Source: an uncultured Corynebacterium sp.
Lineage (GTDB): Bacteria > Actinomycetota > Actinomycetes > Mycobacteriales > Mycobacteriaceae
DNA length: 64,000 nucleotides
Direction of reading: 5' to 3'
Assembly: GCF_946221935.1 (NCBI RefSeq)
Contig: NZ_CAMIGN010000013.1
Coordinates: forward strand, 17,218 to 81,217
A program made the position numbers and the translations under genes. Under the pieces are notes generated by a model. It had not been told where the DNA came from. It made no database searches and was given only the letters and a program-made list of their open reading frames with translations. This document shows positions 42,115-50,546 of this stretch, piece after piece. How positions within the stretch are numbered: position 1 is the first letter of the stretch; each line of letters opens with the position of its first letter.

Positions 42115-44937
42115 CTACACCCACAGCCCCTCAAGCACATCCACTACCTCGTTGGCACTACGGTGGCGGACACGCGCCAGAATCTTGCGCCGTGGCGCGT
42201 CTGAACGCAAGCCCAGAGCCTGGGCAATCCGAGCCTCCAGTTCCGCTTCCGTTCCCTCCGGCGATTCACCCATGTACTCTGCTACTCCGGCCAGTCCTGT
42301 AGCACCCGTCAGCCCCGCAGCACGGCGCACCTCAAACCACTGCCCCTCGTGTACGTCAACCCAGGCGCGGTCACCCGGTTGCAAGCCAAGGGCGTCACAA
42401 AACCGCTTAATAGACCCCAAAGTATGCATGGTCGCCCAATAGACCTTCTGCGGGCCCAATTCACTCGGTATCTCCAGCGGCTCCCCGTAGCGCACACCCA
42501 GCATGGCGGTCAGACCACTCGGCACCGGACAACCGGATCCACGCAGGTGATCCGGGGTGACCGTCAGCAGTAGCTGCCACCGGCCATCGCGCATGTACAT
42601 GCGATCAGATTCCTCGGGCGTGCCATTATTCACGTTTTCCGATACTCGGGGAATCACTAGGCCATCCACCAGTTCAAAGTCGCCCTCCCCGGCGTAGACC
42701 CGAACCGAATTCTCGGCCACCCCAAATTTCTTCGGCAGCTCATCCAGTAGGTCGGCCAACGGCACACCAGCCTCGCCGGCGTCCACGGCTCGCTGCACGC
42801 GCAGCCCAATGGCATCCTTCAAAGAGGAATACTCCTCGCCACCCCAACGTCGCAGCGCCCACTCGTCCATGCTCGTGCGCATCAACTCGTCGTTCGCATT
42901 CAGCGCGTTGCGGAACGACCGCTCCGTGCGCCCCTGCCCCACGGCCTTATAGATTTCAGCCACGCTCATTGGCACACCCCGGATGGAAAGGATGCCCGCA
43001 GCCCGCGCCGGGAGCGAACCGACGCGCGTCAGCACATGGCCCTCCAGCACCTGGTAGCCGCACTGCCGCAGCCATTCCGTCAGCAGCGCCGGGGTTAGAT
43101 CCGTCTGCAGCTCGTCCAACCGCACCACGCCTTCCGCGTTCGTGCGTTCCTGCAGTAGCTCCTTCGTCCGGGATGCAGCGGTCTTGAGATCAGGGAAGCA
43201 CACCCAGCCCTTCTCCACCAGGAAGGAATCGTCTAACCGGTCCAAAATCAGCCATAGGGGCGCGCCCCACCATTCCACCTGTTCGTCCAGCTCAGGGTGG
43301 CTGTCCACAATCTGCTGCAGCGTACTTACCGGGTAGGCCTGGGCACGAATCGCCTCAATCAGCTCCGCGATTGGCCCAGCCTTCGCAACCTCCTTCAGCC
43401 GCTTCACCACAGCCCTTTCGATCTGCCGCACGCGCTCACGCGTCACGCCAATCTTGAGCCCCAACTGATCTAGTGTCTTTGGCTTCACAGCTGCGAAGCG
43501 CTCCTGCAGGATTAGTTGTTCGCGCGCATCCGCATTCGCAAAGAACTCTGCCAGCACGACCACCGCCGGTGCTTCCTCGTTGCTGTAAGTAGCTTCTTCA
43601 GGCTCTTCGTAGAATGACGCCCCCTCGCCCGCGTCTTCATACAAATTCCACTGAAGGGCACTGACCGCATCTACCTGCGCAGAGGAGGCACGATCCGCCA
43701 CGTCCATCTCACCGAGCAAGCGTGCGAAGGCAGCCTCGTTGACTATGGGCACACCGATCTCGAGTGCCTTACGGGCTTTCCCGCTTCGCGACTCCGGGTC
43801 TGCGGCGACCAATAGTTTCGACTTTTTCGTCACTCCTCCAACGGTCAGCCCAGCTTCGACTGCGCGAGTTTCCCACGTCTCGCGCGGCAGCTCCATCGCC
43901 CCAGTGAAGGTCACCCGGTCGCCCACATTAAGTGCGAATTTCTCCGTGCAGGAATCATGCTCGACCTCTGGCTGGCGTACCTTAGGCTCAACGACCCCCG
44001 GCCCTTGCAGAACCTCATCTACAACGCTCTGATCCACCCCGAGGGATTCCGCTACCCCCTCCAGCTCCATGCGCTCGTCATCTGTGACCACACCATCAGC
44101 CCATGCCAACAGACCTAGCTGGCGCACGAAGTTCACGTGAAGTTCGCGGGCCTCTTCTTGCCCAATTCCCAGATCCCGGGCTGATTCCTTTAACTGCTCA
44201 ATTTCGCCAGCTGTGAGTACCCGATCCAACATTGTGCGTTCCAGCAGCTCCAAGTAGCTGTCCACGTTCGGGAAGCCCTTAAACGGCACGCCAGAGGCGA
44301 GATCGCGTACCCACGCGCCCGGCTGTGTCCGCCCTTCCCCACGCGGCACCGGTGTGGCCACCGGCAGAGATGCTCCCAGCGCTCGCAGTGCCTCCACCGG
44401 CTGTACGCCATTGATGCGCACATTGCCGGTGGCGATGTAGTGGCCGAGGAGTTCCGCCGTCGCCATCGCATCGCCCAGTGCAGAGTGGGGCCAGTCGTTG
44501 CTCAGGCCGGCGTAGGCAAGCGCGGAGTCCAAGCTACGTCCCGACGATCGGTGCACCCGGCCGGTGATAAGCATCGTGCAGACGAAATTATCGATCAGGT
44601 TCAATCCGCGGATGCCCGCTCGCTCAAATTCCTGGCGCACCATGCGCGCATCGAAGGCAGCGTTGTGAGCCACGAAGATGCGTCCATCCAGCTCATGCGA
44701 CAGAGCCGAGGCAATGTCGTCGAACGTTGGCGCTGTGGCCACATCGACCGCCTTGATCCCATGCACCCACGAGTTGGAGATATCCCGCTCTGGGTTGATG
44801 AGGGTAGACCAGGTTTTGGTTACGGAACCTGTGGCGTCAACATGAACAACAGCGACCTCCACAATCCGATCGTGTTTGCCGAAACCCGTCGTCTCCACGT
44901 CGAGAACTGCAAACTGGGGTTGGGTGGGGCTGGACAT
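42115..44937 (-). CDS. DEDDh exonuclease / BRCT / sigma-region-4-like fusion protein
   Basis: A 940-residue multidomain protein. Residues 8-165 are a complete DEDDh 3'-5' exonuclease (Asp13 and Glu15 in LDVETTG, Asp96 in HNAAFDA, His151 and Asp156 in HSALGDA), as in DNA polymerase III epsilon. Residues ~228-300 are a helical, TerB-like block (LLAWADGVVTDDERMELEG). Residues ~333-408 are a BRCT domain (GDRVTFTGAM ... GGVTKKSKLLVA). Residues ~470-515 hold a sigma-70 region 4-like helix-turn-helix (QLGLKIGVTRERVRQIERAV). The rest looks like a HARE/winged-helix region and an unassigned C-terminal domain. A role in DNA repair or transcription-linked processing is inferred. The ATG at 44937 is chosen because it sits just before the exonuclease; the frame is open to 45021 without homology-like sequence. 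Confidence 0.8.
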   Translation of the reverse strand: MSSPTQPQFAVLDVETTGFGKHDRIVEVAVVHVDATGSVTKTWSTLINPERDISNSWVHGIKAVDVATAPTFDDIASALSHELDGRIFVAHNAAFDARMVRQEFERAGIRGLNLIDNFVCTMLITGRVHRSSGRSLDSALAYAGLSNDWPHSALGDAMATAELLGHYIATGNVRINGVQPVEALRALGASLPVATPVPRGEGRTQPGAWVRDLASGVPFKGFPNVDSYLELLERTMLDRVLTAGEIEQLKESARDLGIGQEEARELHVNFVRQLGLLAWADGVVTDDERMELEGVAESLGVDQSVVDEVLQGPGVVEPKVRQPEVEHDSCTEKFALNVGDRVTFTGAMELPRETWETRAVEAGLTVGGVTKKSKLLVAADPESRSGKARKALEIGVPIVNEAAFARLLGEMDVADRASSAQVDAVSALQWNLYEDAGEGASFYEEPEEATYSNEEAPAVVVLAEFFANADAREQLILQERFAAVKPKTLDQLGLKIGVTRERVRQIERAVVKRLKEVAKAGPIAELIEAIRAQAYPVSTLQQIVDSHPELDEQVEWWGAPLWLILDRLDDSFLVEKGWVCFPDLKTAASRTKELLQERTNAEGVVRLDELQTDLTPALLTEWLRQCGYQVLEGHVLTRVGSLPARAAGILSIRGVPMSVAEIYKAVGQGRTERSFRNALNANDELMRTSMDEWALRRWGGEEYSSLKDAIGLRVQRAVDAGEAGVPLADLLDELPKKFGVAENSVRVYAGEGDFELVDGLVIPRVSENVNNGTPEESDRMYMRDGRWQLLLTVTPDHLRGSGCPVPSGLTAMLGVRYGEPLEIPSELGPQKVYWATMHTLGSIKRFCDALGLQPGDRAWVDVHEGQWFEVRRAAGLTGATGLAGVAEYMGESPEGTEAELEARIAQALGLRSDAPRRKILARVRHRSANEVVDVLEGLWV

Positions 44938-45194
44938 GTGAGTGTTTTTCGCTTTCTGCCGTATCGGAAGCCCGCATGAAAGGGCACCAATTGGGTAGGT
45001 AGTCGTGGAGCTCTGATTCAAAATGATATGGAAATCACCTAATAGTCAACCACCAAACCAGTACAACTTGTTGGTAAAGAGCCAGCCACCGGGAACAAAA
45101 CACCCCGCCCAGCGAATCCCTAACTACAGCCGGGCAAAGTGCCTGCGCCACTTGCCCCCTTACTCCCCCTTTCGAACCCCAGGAATCTAGACAG

Positions 45195-45806
45195 ATGAAC
45201 TCCCCCGACAAAACTCCTAAAAACAAGCTCGCTTTCCTACTCATCGGCGCCATTGTCCTTATCGGCATTGCTGTCGCCGCAATTTGGTACACGACGAACG
45301 AGAAAGACCACAACCAGGACGGCGAGGCGAAACCCGCTGTGACATCCACTGAGAACTCAGACGGTGGCACAGACGGCGGAACCTCCGAAGCTAACAGTGG
45401 CGCCATGGATTCCACTGCTTCCACGGCTCCCGCCGTTCCAGCAGCTTCCGGTGCGACGTCCGGCGCTCCGGGAATTCCCACCGACTTGGAAGATCCGAAT
45501 CTCATCCCGCCCGTCGACAAATCCAAGACTCAGCAAGAAGCCGATGATGCCGCCCAGATGGCTCTAGATTTCTTCTCTTCCGAAAAGATGCTTCGCTTCC
45601 AATTGAAAATGCAAGGCTTCTCCGAAGAGCAGATTAAAAAGTCCATCGAAAAACTCGCCCCAGACTGGAACCAGCAAGCTCTAAAGGCCGCGCGCAAGAT
45701 CAACGAGCAGGGTCCGCCGCTGCCGAAAGACCAGCTCAAGTACATGCTGAAGGTTCATCAACGCTTTACCGAGGAGCAGGCCCAGTACGCCATCGACCAC
45801 CTGTAA
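45195..45806 (+). CDS. Ltp-domain membrane-anchored protein
   Basis: A 203-residue protein with an N-terminal TM/signal anchor (residues 12-32), a Ser/Thr/Ala/Gly-rich linker (about 38-95), and a C-terminal domain with two helical repeats, FQLKMQGFSEEQIKKSIEKL and LKVHQRFTEEQAQYAIDHL. These match the host cell surface-exposed lipoprotein (Ltp, PF07553-like) repeat 'L...GF(S/T)..qA..A'. No lipobox cysteine is seen, so it is anchored by the TM. In phages Ltp proteins block DNA entry of other phages; here the role is unknown. The IS110 element lies directly after its stop. Confidence 0.72.
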   Translation: MNSPDKTPKNKLAFLLIGAIVLIGIAVAAIWYTTNEKDHNQDGEAKPAVTSTENSDGGTDGGTSEANSGAMDSTASTAPAVPAASGATSGAPGIPTDLEDPNLIPPVDKSKTQQEADDAAQMALDFFSSEKMLRFQLKMQGFSEEQIKKSIEKLAPDWNQQALKAARKINEQGPPLPKDQLKYMLKVHQRFTEEQAQYAIDHL

Positions 45807-45851
45807 CGCAGCCCTGCCCGTTACCTTGTGAGTGTCCCTGATAATGGGGAT

Positions 45852-46019
45852 AGTCGCTGGTCCCGGTATGGCTTACCTGCCCTGTAGTTTCCATAATCCG
45901 GGGGGTGTTGCCGCCGGGTTCCAGGACTTTCGATGACAGCTGATAGGGACACGGCCAGTTTCAAACTAGGTCTCTTTGTAACGTGGGTGCTTGCAACGAA
46001 GGTCATGACACCAGCGACT
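45852..46019 (+). ncRNA. candidate IS110 bridge/seek RNA
   Basis: The left end folds into a closed structure: AGTCGCTGGT (45852-45861) pairs with ACCAGCGACT (46010-46019). Inside, CCCGGTATGG (45862-45871) pairs with CCATA..CCGGG (45891-45902), leaving a loop with TTACCTGCCC (45873-45882) that equals the target rebuilt across the insertion junction. GGGGGGTGT (45900-45908) is complementary to ACACCCCCC (47386-47394) at the right end. The two matches are those expected of target-binding and donor-binding guides of an IS110 bridge RNA. Confidence 0.65.
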
Positions 46020-46059
46020 GGAACAACGCCATACCCATCTCGTTTTCTAGGAGCTCATC

Positions 46060-47271
46060 ATGTCTCCGGAGCATTCCATCGACATATTCCTTGGTCTAGA
46101 CGTCGGCAAATCTGAACACCACGCCTGCGCCTTAGACCGTGATGGCAACAAGATTTTCGACAAACCGTTGCCTCAACTCGAATCCGAACTAGCAGGCGTT
46201 TTTCACCAGCTACAAAAGCTTGGCACCGTACTCGTAATCGTCGACCAACCCAACACCATCGGCGCACTACCGATTGCTGTAGCCCGGGACTGCAGTTGCG
46301 AAGTCGGATACCTGCCAGGTCTTGCGATGCGCAAAGCTGCAGATCTCTATCCCGGACGTGCAAAAACAGACAAACGCGACGCATTCATCATCGCCGACAC
46401 CGCCCGCACAATGCCCCACACGCTACGTGCCGTCGACCGCAATGATGAGGTACTCTCCGCCCTAAAGATGCTGTCCGGCTTCGATGATGACATCGCCCGC
46501 GATTGCACTCGCACTGTCAATCGGCTTCGCAGTATCCTCACCCAGATCTACCCCAGCCTGGAACGAGTTTTTACTGGTAGCACCCTGACTCGCACGCCGA
46601 TCCTGGAATTATTGATCCATTACAAGGGACCGCAGGGGCTAAAAAGAGCCGGATACCAACGAGTGTTGAACTGGATGATCAAGCACACACGTAAAGACCC
46701 CACCCCGCTGGTAGACGACATTTTTGCAGCGCTGAAAGCTCAAACAGTCACCGTGCCTGGAAGCGATGCCGCCGAGTTAGTAATTCCTCAACTGGCTGCA
46801 AACATCAAGGCCCTCAAAGAGCAACGAAACACCATTGCTGAGCAGGTTGAAGAGATGCTCGCTGATTTCCCTCTTTGTGAGGTCTTGATGAGTATGCCCG
46901 GAGTCGGCATCAAGACCGCAGCGCAGATCCTCCTTACGATCGGTGATGGCTCCGACTTCGATAGTGCTGGCCACTTAGCTGCTTATGCTGGAATAGCACC
47001 CGTGACTAGACGATCCGGTTCGTCGATCAGAGGTGAGTTCCCAGCACGGTCAGGCAATAAACGACTGAAAAACGCCTTGTTCTACTCCGCATTCGCGGTT
47101 ATCCGCAGCCACGAACCGTCACGGCGGTATTACGAACGCAAACGCGCTGAAGGAAAACGCCACAACGCAGCAGTCATCTGCCTGGCACGACGCCGATGCA
47201 ATGTCATCTACGCGATGCTGAAAAACAAGGAGTTCTTCCGCGAAATCCCGCCACGCCCCGTCGCCGCATAA
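46060..47271 (+). CDS. IS110-family transposase (DEDD type)
   Basis: A 403-residue recombinase. The N-terminal RuvC-like DEDD domain has IFLGLDVGKSEHHA with the first aspartate, and GRAKTDKRDAFIIADTAR with two late aspartates. The C-terminal Tnp_20 domain has LMSMPGVGIKTAAQILLTIGDGSDF, LAAYAGIAPVTRRSGSS (with the likely catalytic serine) and GNKRLKNALFYSAF. The gene is complete, so the element may be active. ATG 46060 follows GGAGCTCATC. Confidence 0.95.
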   Translation: MSPEHSIDIFLGLDVGKSEHHACALDRDGNKIFDKPLPQLESELAGVFHQLQKLGTVLVIVDQPNTIGALPIAVARDCSCEVGYLPGLAMRKAADLYPGRAKTDKRDAFIIADTARTMPHTLRAVDRNDEVLSALKMLSGFDDDIARDCTRTVNRLRSILTQIYPSLERVFTGSTLTRTPILELLIHYKGPQGLKRAGYQRVLNWMIKHTRKDPTPLVDDIFAALKAQTVTVPGSDAAELVIPQLAANIKALKEQRNTIAEQVEEMLADFPLCEVLMSMPGVGIKTAAQILLTIGDGSDFDSAGHLAAYAGIAPVTRRSGSSIRGEFPARSGNKRLKNALFYSAFAVIRSHEPSRRYYERKRAEGKRHNAAVICLARRRCNVIYAMLKNKEFFREIPPRPVAA

Positions 47272-47425
47272 AGCCCAAAGACGAAGCCGACCAGCACACC
47301 CTGGCCGGCTCCTAGGCACGCCTAAGAAACTACTCCCAAGACTGTACTCGCCAACATCGGCCCGACACTTGACAAAAACATAGGGACACCCCCCTGCCCC
47401 TGCTAACCCCTACCTACCCAGCAAC

Positions 47426-47704
47426 CTACCGAACCAACCGCTTCACGGCCTGGGATACCTCCGCCAACTTCTCCTCGGCCTCTTCTCCCCCAGCCTCCGC
47501 GGCGTGCCGCACACAGTGATTCATGTGGTCGTCCAGCAACCCCAGCGCCACGCCCTTTAGCGCAGACTGCAGCGCGCTGACCTGCGTGAGAATGTCGATG
47601 CAATACTGCTCCTCATCCACCATCCGCTGCAGCCCGCGCACCTGACCTTCGATCCGCTTCAGCCGCGCCAGGTAACGTTCCTTATCGCTCAAGTACCCGT
47701 GCAT
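47426..47704 (-). CDS. csoR: CsoR-family copper-sensing repressor
   Basis: A 92-residue all-helical repressor. The copper ligands Cys35, His60 and Cys64 (in EQYCIDIL and DDHMNHCV) match the CsoR C-H-C pattern, and RLKRIEGQVRGLQRMV is the family N-terminus. Cu(I) binding releases it from DNA. The ATG overlaps the copA stop as TAATG, so it is translated with copA. Confidence 0.93.
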   Translation of the reverse strand: MHGYLSDKERYLARLKRIEGQVRGLQRMVDEEQYCIDILTQVSALQSALKGVALGLLDDHMNHCVRHAAEAGGEEAEEKLAEVSQAVKRLVR

Positions 47705-49839
47705 TATTTGAATCCTTTCAGCCGCAGACTGTTGCTTACCACAAACACACTAGATAGCGCCATCGCCGCCCCGGCCAGCATCGGGTTCAGCAACCCGAAT
47801 GCGGCCAGCGGGATCGCCGCGACGTTGTAGGCAAACGCCCAGAACAGGTTCATCTTGATCGTCCGCAGCGTCTTTCGTGCCAGTCGCAGCGCATCAGCCA
47901 CGGCCAGCAGATCGTCGCGCATCACCGTAATGTCCGCCGCCTCAATCGCCGCGTCCGTACCCGAGCCCATCGCAATGCCCAGGTCCGCGCTCGCCAGCGC
48001 CGCCGCGTCGTTCACACCGTCGCCAACCATCGCCACATTCTCCAGCGAGCGGATGTGCGCCACCTTGTCTTCCGGCATCACCCCGGCGATCACCTCGTCG
48101 ATGCCGACCTCGCGCGTCACGGCGTCCGCCACCTGCTGATTATCGCCAGTCAACAGCACGGTCTTTAAACCCATCTCGTGCATCTTCCGTACCGCTTCGG
48201 CACTGGTCGGCCGCACTGTATCGGCCACGCTGATGGTGCCGATCGCCCGCCCATTCGCGCTCACGTTGACTGTGGTTGCCTTATTTCTGGACGCCTCCTC
48301 GTCCCCACGGCCAACCCGAATCACCTGGCCGTCGACGGTTCCCTCTACGCCGTGTCCAGGCAGATTCTTAAAGCCGGTGACCTCCGGCAGGCCACCAAAC
48401 TCCTCCCGGCCGGCCTCTGCAATTGCCCGGCCAATGGGGTGCTCCGAGTACGCCTCCACCGCCGCCGCAGCGCGCAGCACCTCCTCGCGATTGCCGCCTG
48501 CCGGCTCCACGTCGACTACCCGCATTGTGCCCGTCGTCACCGTGCCAGTCTTATCCATCACAACGGTGGTGATGGCATGCGCGCCCTCCAAAACCTCGGG
48601 TCCGCGAATCAGAATGCCCTGCTCGGCCCCACGGCCCGTGCCAACCAGCAAGGCTGTGGGCGTCGCTAAACCAAGGGCACAAGGGCACGCGATAATCAGC
48701 ACCGCGACCGCATTGCTGAAGCCCGCGAACAGCAGCGTTAACAGCGCAATCACGATGACGACCGGAACGAAAATGCCGGAGACCTTATCGGCCAGGCGCT
48801 GCACGTCGGCCTTACCAGACTGGGCCTCGTCGATCAGCTTCGCCATCTGCGCGAGTTTCGTCTGCTCGCCCACATGGGTGGCCTCCACAACTAGGCGACC
48901 GGAGGTGTTGATGGTGGCACCCGTGACCTCATCGCCGGGGCCAACGTCAACTGGTACGGACTCGCCGGTGAGCATGGACTGATCAATGGCGGACGTGCCG
49001 TCCAGGATGCGGCCGTCCGTGGCAATCTTCTCGCCCGGGCGGGCCAGGAACCGGTCGCCGATCTGCAGCTGCTCGATGGGGATCAGCTGCTCCTGCGCAC
49101 CAGCATCATCCACGCCACCCCGCAGCACGGTGACCTGCTTGGCGCCCATGTCCGTCAGCGCACGGATGGCATCCCCGGCGCGCTGCTTGGAGCGCTTCTC
49201 AAAGTACCGGCCCGCCAATACGAACGTCACCACGCCCGCAGCGACCTCGAAGTAGATGTCCCCCATCGGGTCGCCCGCATGGTTCAGGATGGACCAGCCG
49301 TGGCGCATACCGGGATCGCCCGCATGGCCAAAGAACAGCGCATACAGCGACCACAGATAGGCCGCCGAGGTGCCGACGGTGATGAGGGTATCCATCGTCG
49401 CCGCGCCGTGCTTGAGGTTCACCCACGTGGCCTTGTGGAAAGGCCAGCCCGCCCACAGGATCACCGGGGTGGCCAGGGCGAAGCTGACCCACTGCCAGTA
49501 GTCGAACTGCAGCGGCGGGATCATCGCCAGCAGGATAACCGGGGTGGCCAACGCGATGGCGACCACTAGGCGGCGCTTCAGGCCGCGCAGCTCCTTGGCG
49601 GCCGGGTCGTCAGCGGGTGCTACCGGCGCGGGCACGCTACCGCCGTAGCCGAGCTTTTCAACGATGGCGATATATGCGCTCGCCCCCGCGGGCGCCCCCT
49701 CCCCCGTTTCAATGTGCGCCTTCTCGGTGGCGTAGTTGACGGTGGCAATCACGCCCTCCTGCTTGTTCAGCTTCTTCTCAATGCGATTAGCACAAGAAGC
49801 GCAGGTCATACCTGTGATGTCAAGATCTATTACAGCCAT
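47704..49839 (-). CDS. copA: copper-translocating P-type ATPase
   Basis: A 711-residue Cu(I)-exporting P1B ATPase. It has one heavy-metal-associated domain (GMTCASCANRIEKKL, Cys13/Cys16), about eight TM segments, the TGES actuator motif, the transmembrane Cys-Pro-Cys (385-387) in IIACPCALG, the phosphorylated Asp429 in VVMDKTGTVTTG, and MVGDGVNDAAALASAD. It removes copper from the cytosol, and works with csoR, which is the next gene. The promoter region holds a CsoR-like box. Confidence 0.96.
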   Translation of the reverse strand: MAVIDLDITGMTCASCANRIEKKLNKQEGVIATVNYATEKAHIETGEGAPAGASAYIAIVEKLGYGGSVPAPVAPADDPAAKELRGLKRRLVVAIALATPVILLAMIPPLQFDYWQWVSFALATPVILWAGWPFHKATWVNLKHGAATMDTLITVGTSAAYLWSLYALFFGHAGDPGMRHGWSILNHAGDPMGDIYFEVAAGVVTFVLAGRYFEKRSKQRAGDAIRALTDMGAKQVTVLRGGVDDAGAQEQLIPIEQLQIGDRFLARPGEKIATDGRILDGTSAIDQSMLTGESVPVDVGPGDEVTGATINTSGRLVVEATHVGEQTKLAQMAKLIDEAQSGKADVQRLADKVSGIFVPVVIVIALLTLLFAGFSNAVAVLIIACPCALGLATPTALLVGTGRGAEQGILIRGPEVLEGAHAITTVVMDKTGTVTTGTMRVVDVEPAGGNREEVLRAAAAVEAYSEHPIGRAIAEAGREEFGGLPEVTGFKNLPGHGVEGTVDGQVIRVGRGDEEASRNKATTVNVSANGRAIGTISVADTVRPTSAEAVRKMHEMGLKTVLLTGDNQQVADAVTREVGIDEVIAGVMPEDKVAHIRSLENVAMVGDGVNDAAALASADLGIAMGSGTDAAIEAADITVMRDDLLAVADALRLARKTLRTIKMNLFWAFAYNVAAIPLAAFGLLNPMLAGAAMALSSVFVVSNSLRLKGFK

Positions 49840-49848
49840 GCCCCCAGT

Positions 49849-49865
49849 ATACCCCTAGGGGGTAT
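49849..49865. promoter_or_regulatory. CsoR-like operator before copA
   Basis: ATACCCCTAGGGGGTAT is a palindrome of the type bound by CsoR (ATACCCC..GGGGTAT), centred 18 bp before the copA ATG (49839). It overlaps the 3' end of the upstream MBL gene, so repression can be local. Confidence 0.75.
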
Positions 49866-50506
49866 CAGTATCCACGTTCGATGTACTCCTCGATGCGCGC
49901 AGCCTCAGCACCCACTGTGGTGGTATCGCCGTGGCCGGGGTACACCTTCATATCGTGCGGCAGCTTAAACACCGTCGACTGCAGCGATTCGATGATCGTC
50001 GGGAAGCTGGAGTATTTGCGTCCCGTTGCTCCCGGCCCACCGTTGAACAGCGTGTCGCCGGATAGCAGCGCGTTGCGCCCCGGAGCTTCTACGACAATGC
50101 AGCCCGGCGAATGCCCCGGGGTGTGGAACAGGCGCACGCCCCAATTCGCCCAGCGCGGGTCCGCTACGTCGATTGGGGTGAAGGGGGCATCACCATTGGA
50201 TTCCTCCCACAGCATCTGGTCGTTCGGGTGCAGGTAGACCTCCACGCCCCACTTCTGCGCCAGCTCCGGGGCCAGCTCGCAGTGGTCGTTGTGCGCATGG
50301 GTCAGCAGAATCGCTTCCACGGTGCGGTCGCCCACGTGGTCGATCACTGCCTGCGCGTCGTGTGCCGGATCCACCACGATGCAACGGTCACCCTCGGCCA
50401 GCAGGTACACGTTGTTATCCACGTCCCACTCGCCGCCGTCTAGCCGGAACTTCCCGGAGGTCACAAACTGCTCGATCTGCGGGTTTTCAAACTTCTGCTC
50501 GCTCAT
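49865..50506 (-). CDS. MBL-fold hydrolase (Rv2260-like)
   Basis: A 213-residue metallo-beta-lactamase-fold hydrolase with LTHAHNDHCELAP (HxHxDH), FHTPGHSPGCIVVE, LLSGDTLFNGGPGATG and the terminal YPGHGDTTTVG. Metal ligands are complete. It follows mscR on the same strand by 40 bp. In mycobacteria the equivalent neighbour of mscR is thought to hydrolyse the S-formylmycothiol intermediate of formaldehyde oxidation; the same role is inferred here. GAGAGG precedes ATG 50506. Confidence 0.88.
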   Translation of the reverse strand: MSEQKFENPQIEQFVTSGKFRLDGGEWDVDNNVYLLAEGDRCIVVDPAHDAQAVIDHVGDRTVEAILLTHAHNDHCELAPELAQKWGVEVYLHPNDQMLWEESNGDAPFTPIDVADPRWANWGVRLFHTPGHSPGCIVVEAPGRNALLSGDTLFNGGPGATGRKYSSFPTIIESLQSTVFKLPHDMKVYPGHGDTTTVGAEAARIEEYIERGY

Positions 50507-50546
50507 GTCTTACCTCTCTTGGTCTCTGACGCTGCGTCGTGCGTGG

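Larger units (their letters stand above)
45827..47393 (+). mobile_element. IS110-family insertion sequence
   Basis: The element of about 1.57 kb contains one transposase gene and a structured ~230-nt left end, and lies between CT dinucleotides at 45825-45826 and 47394-47395. Removing it rebuilds GTTAC-CT-GCCCCTG. The ends carry short inverted repeats, GTGTCCCT (45832-45839) and AGGGACAC (47382-47389), with an extra copy of the latter at 45945-45952. IS110 elements leave no target duplication beyond the CT-type core, which fits. Confidence 0.8.

Noticed and set aside
45827..46059. Separate riboswitch or leader gene upstream of the transposase
   Set aside because: The structure is explained better as the element's own guide RNA, given its matches to the target and right end.
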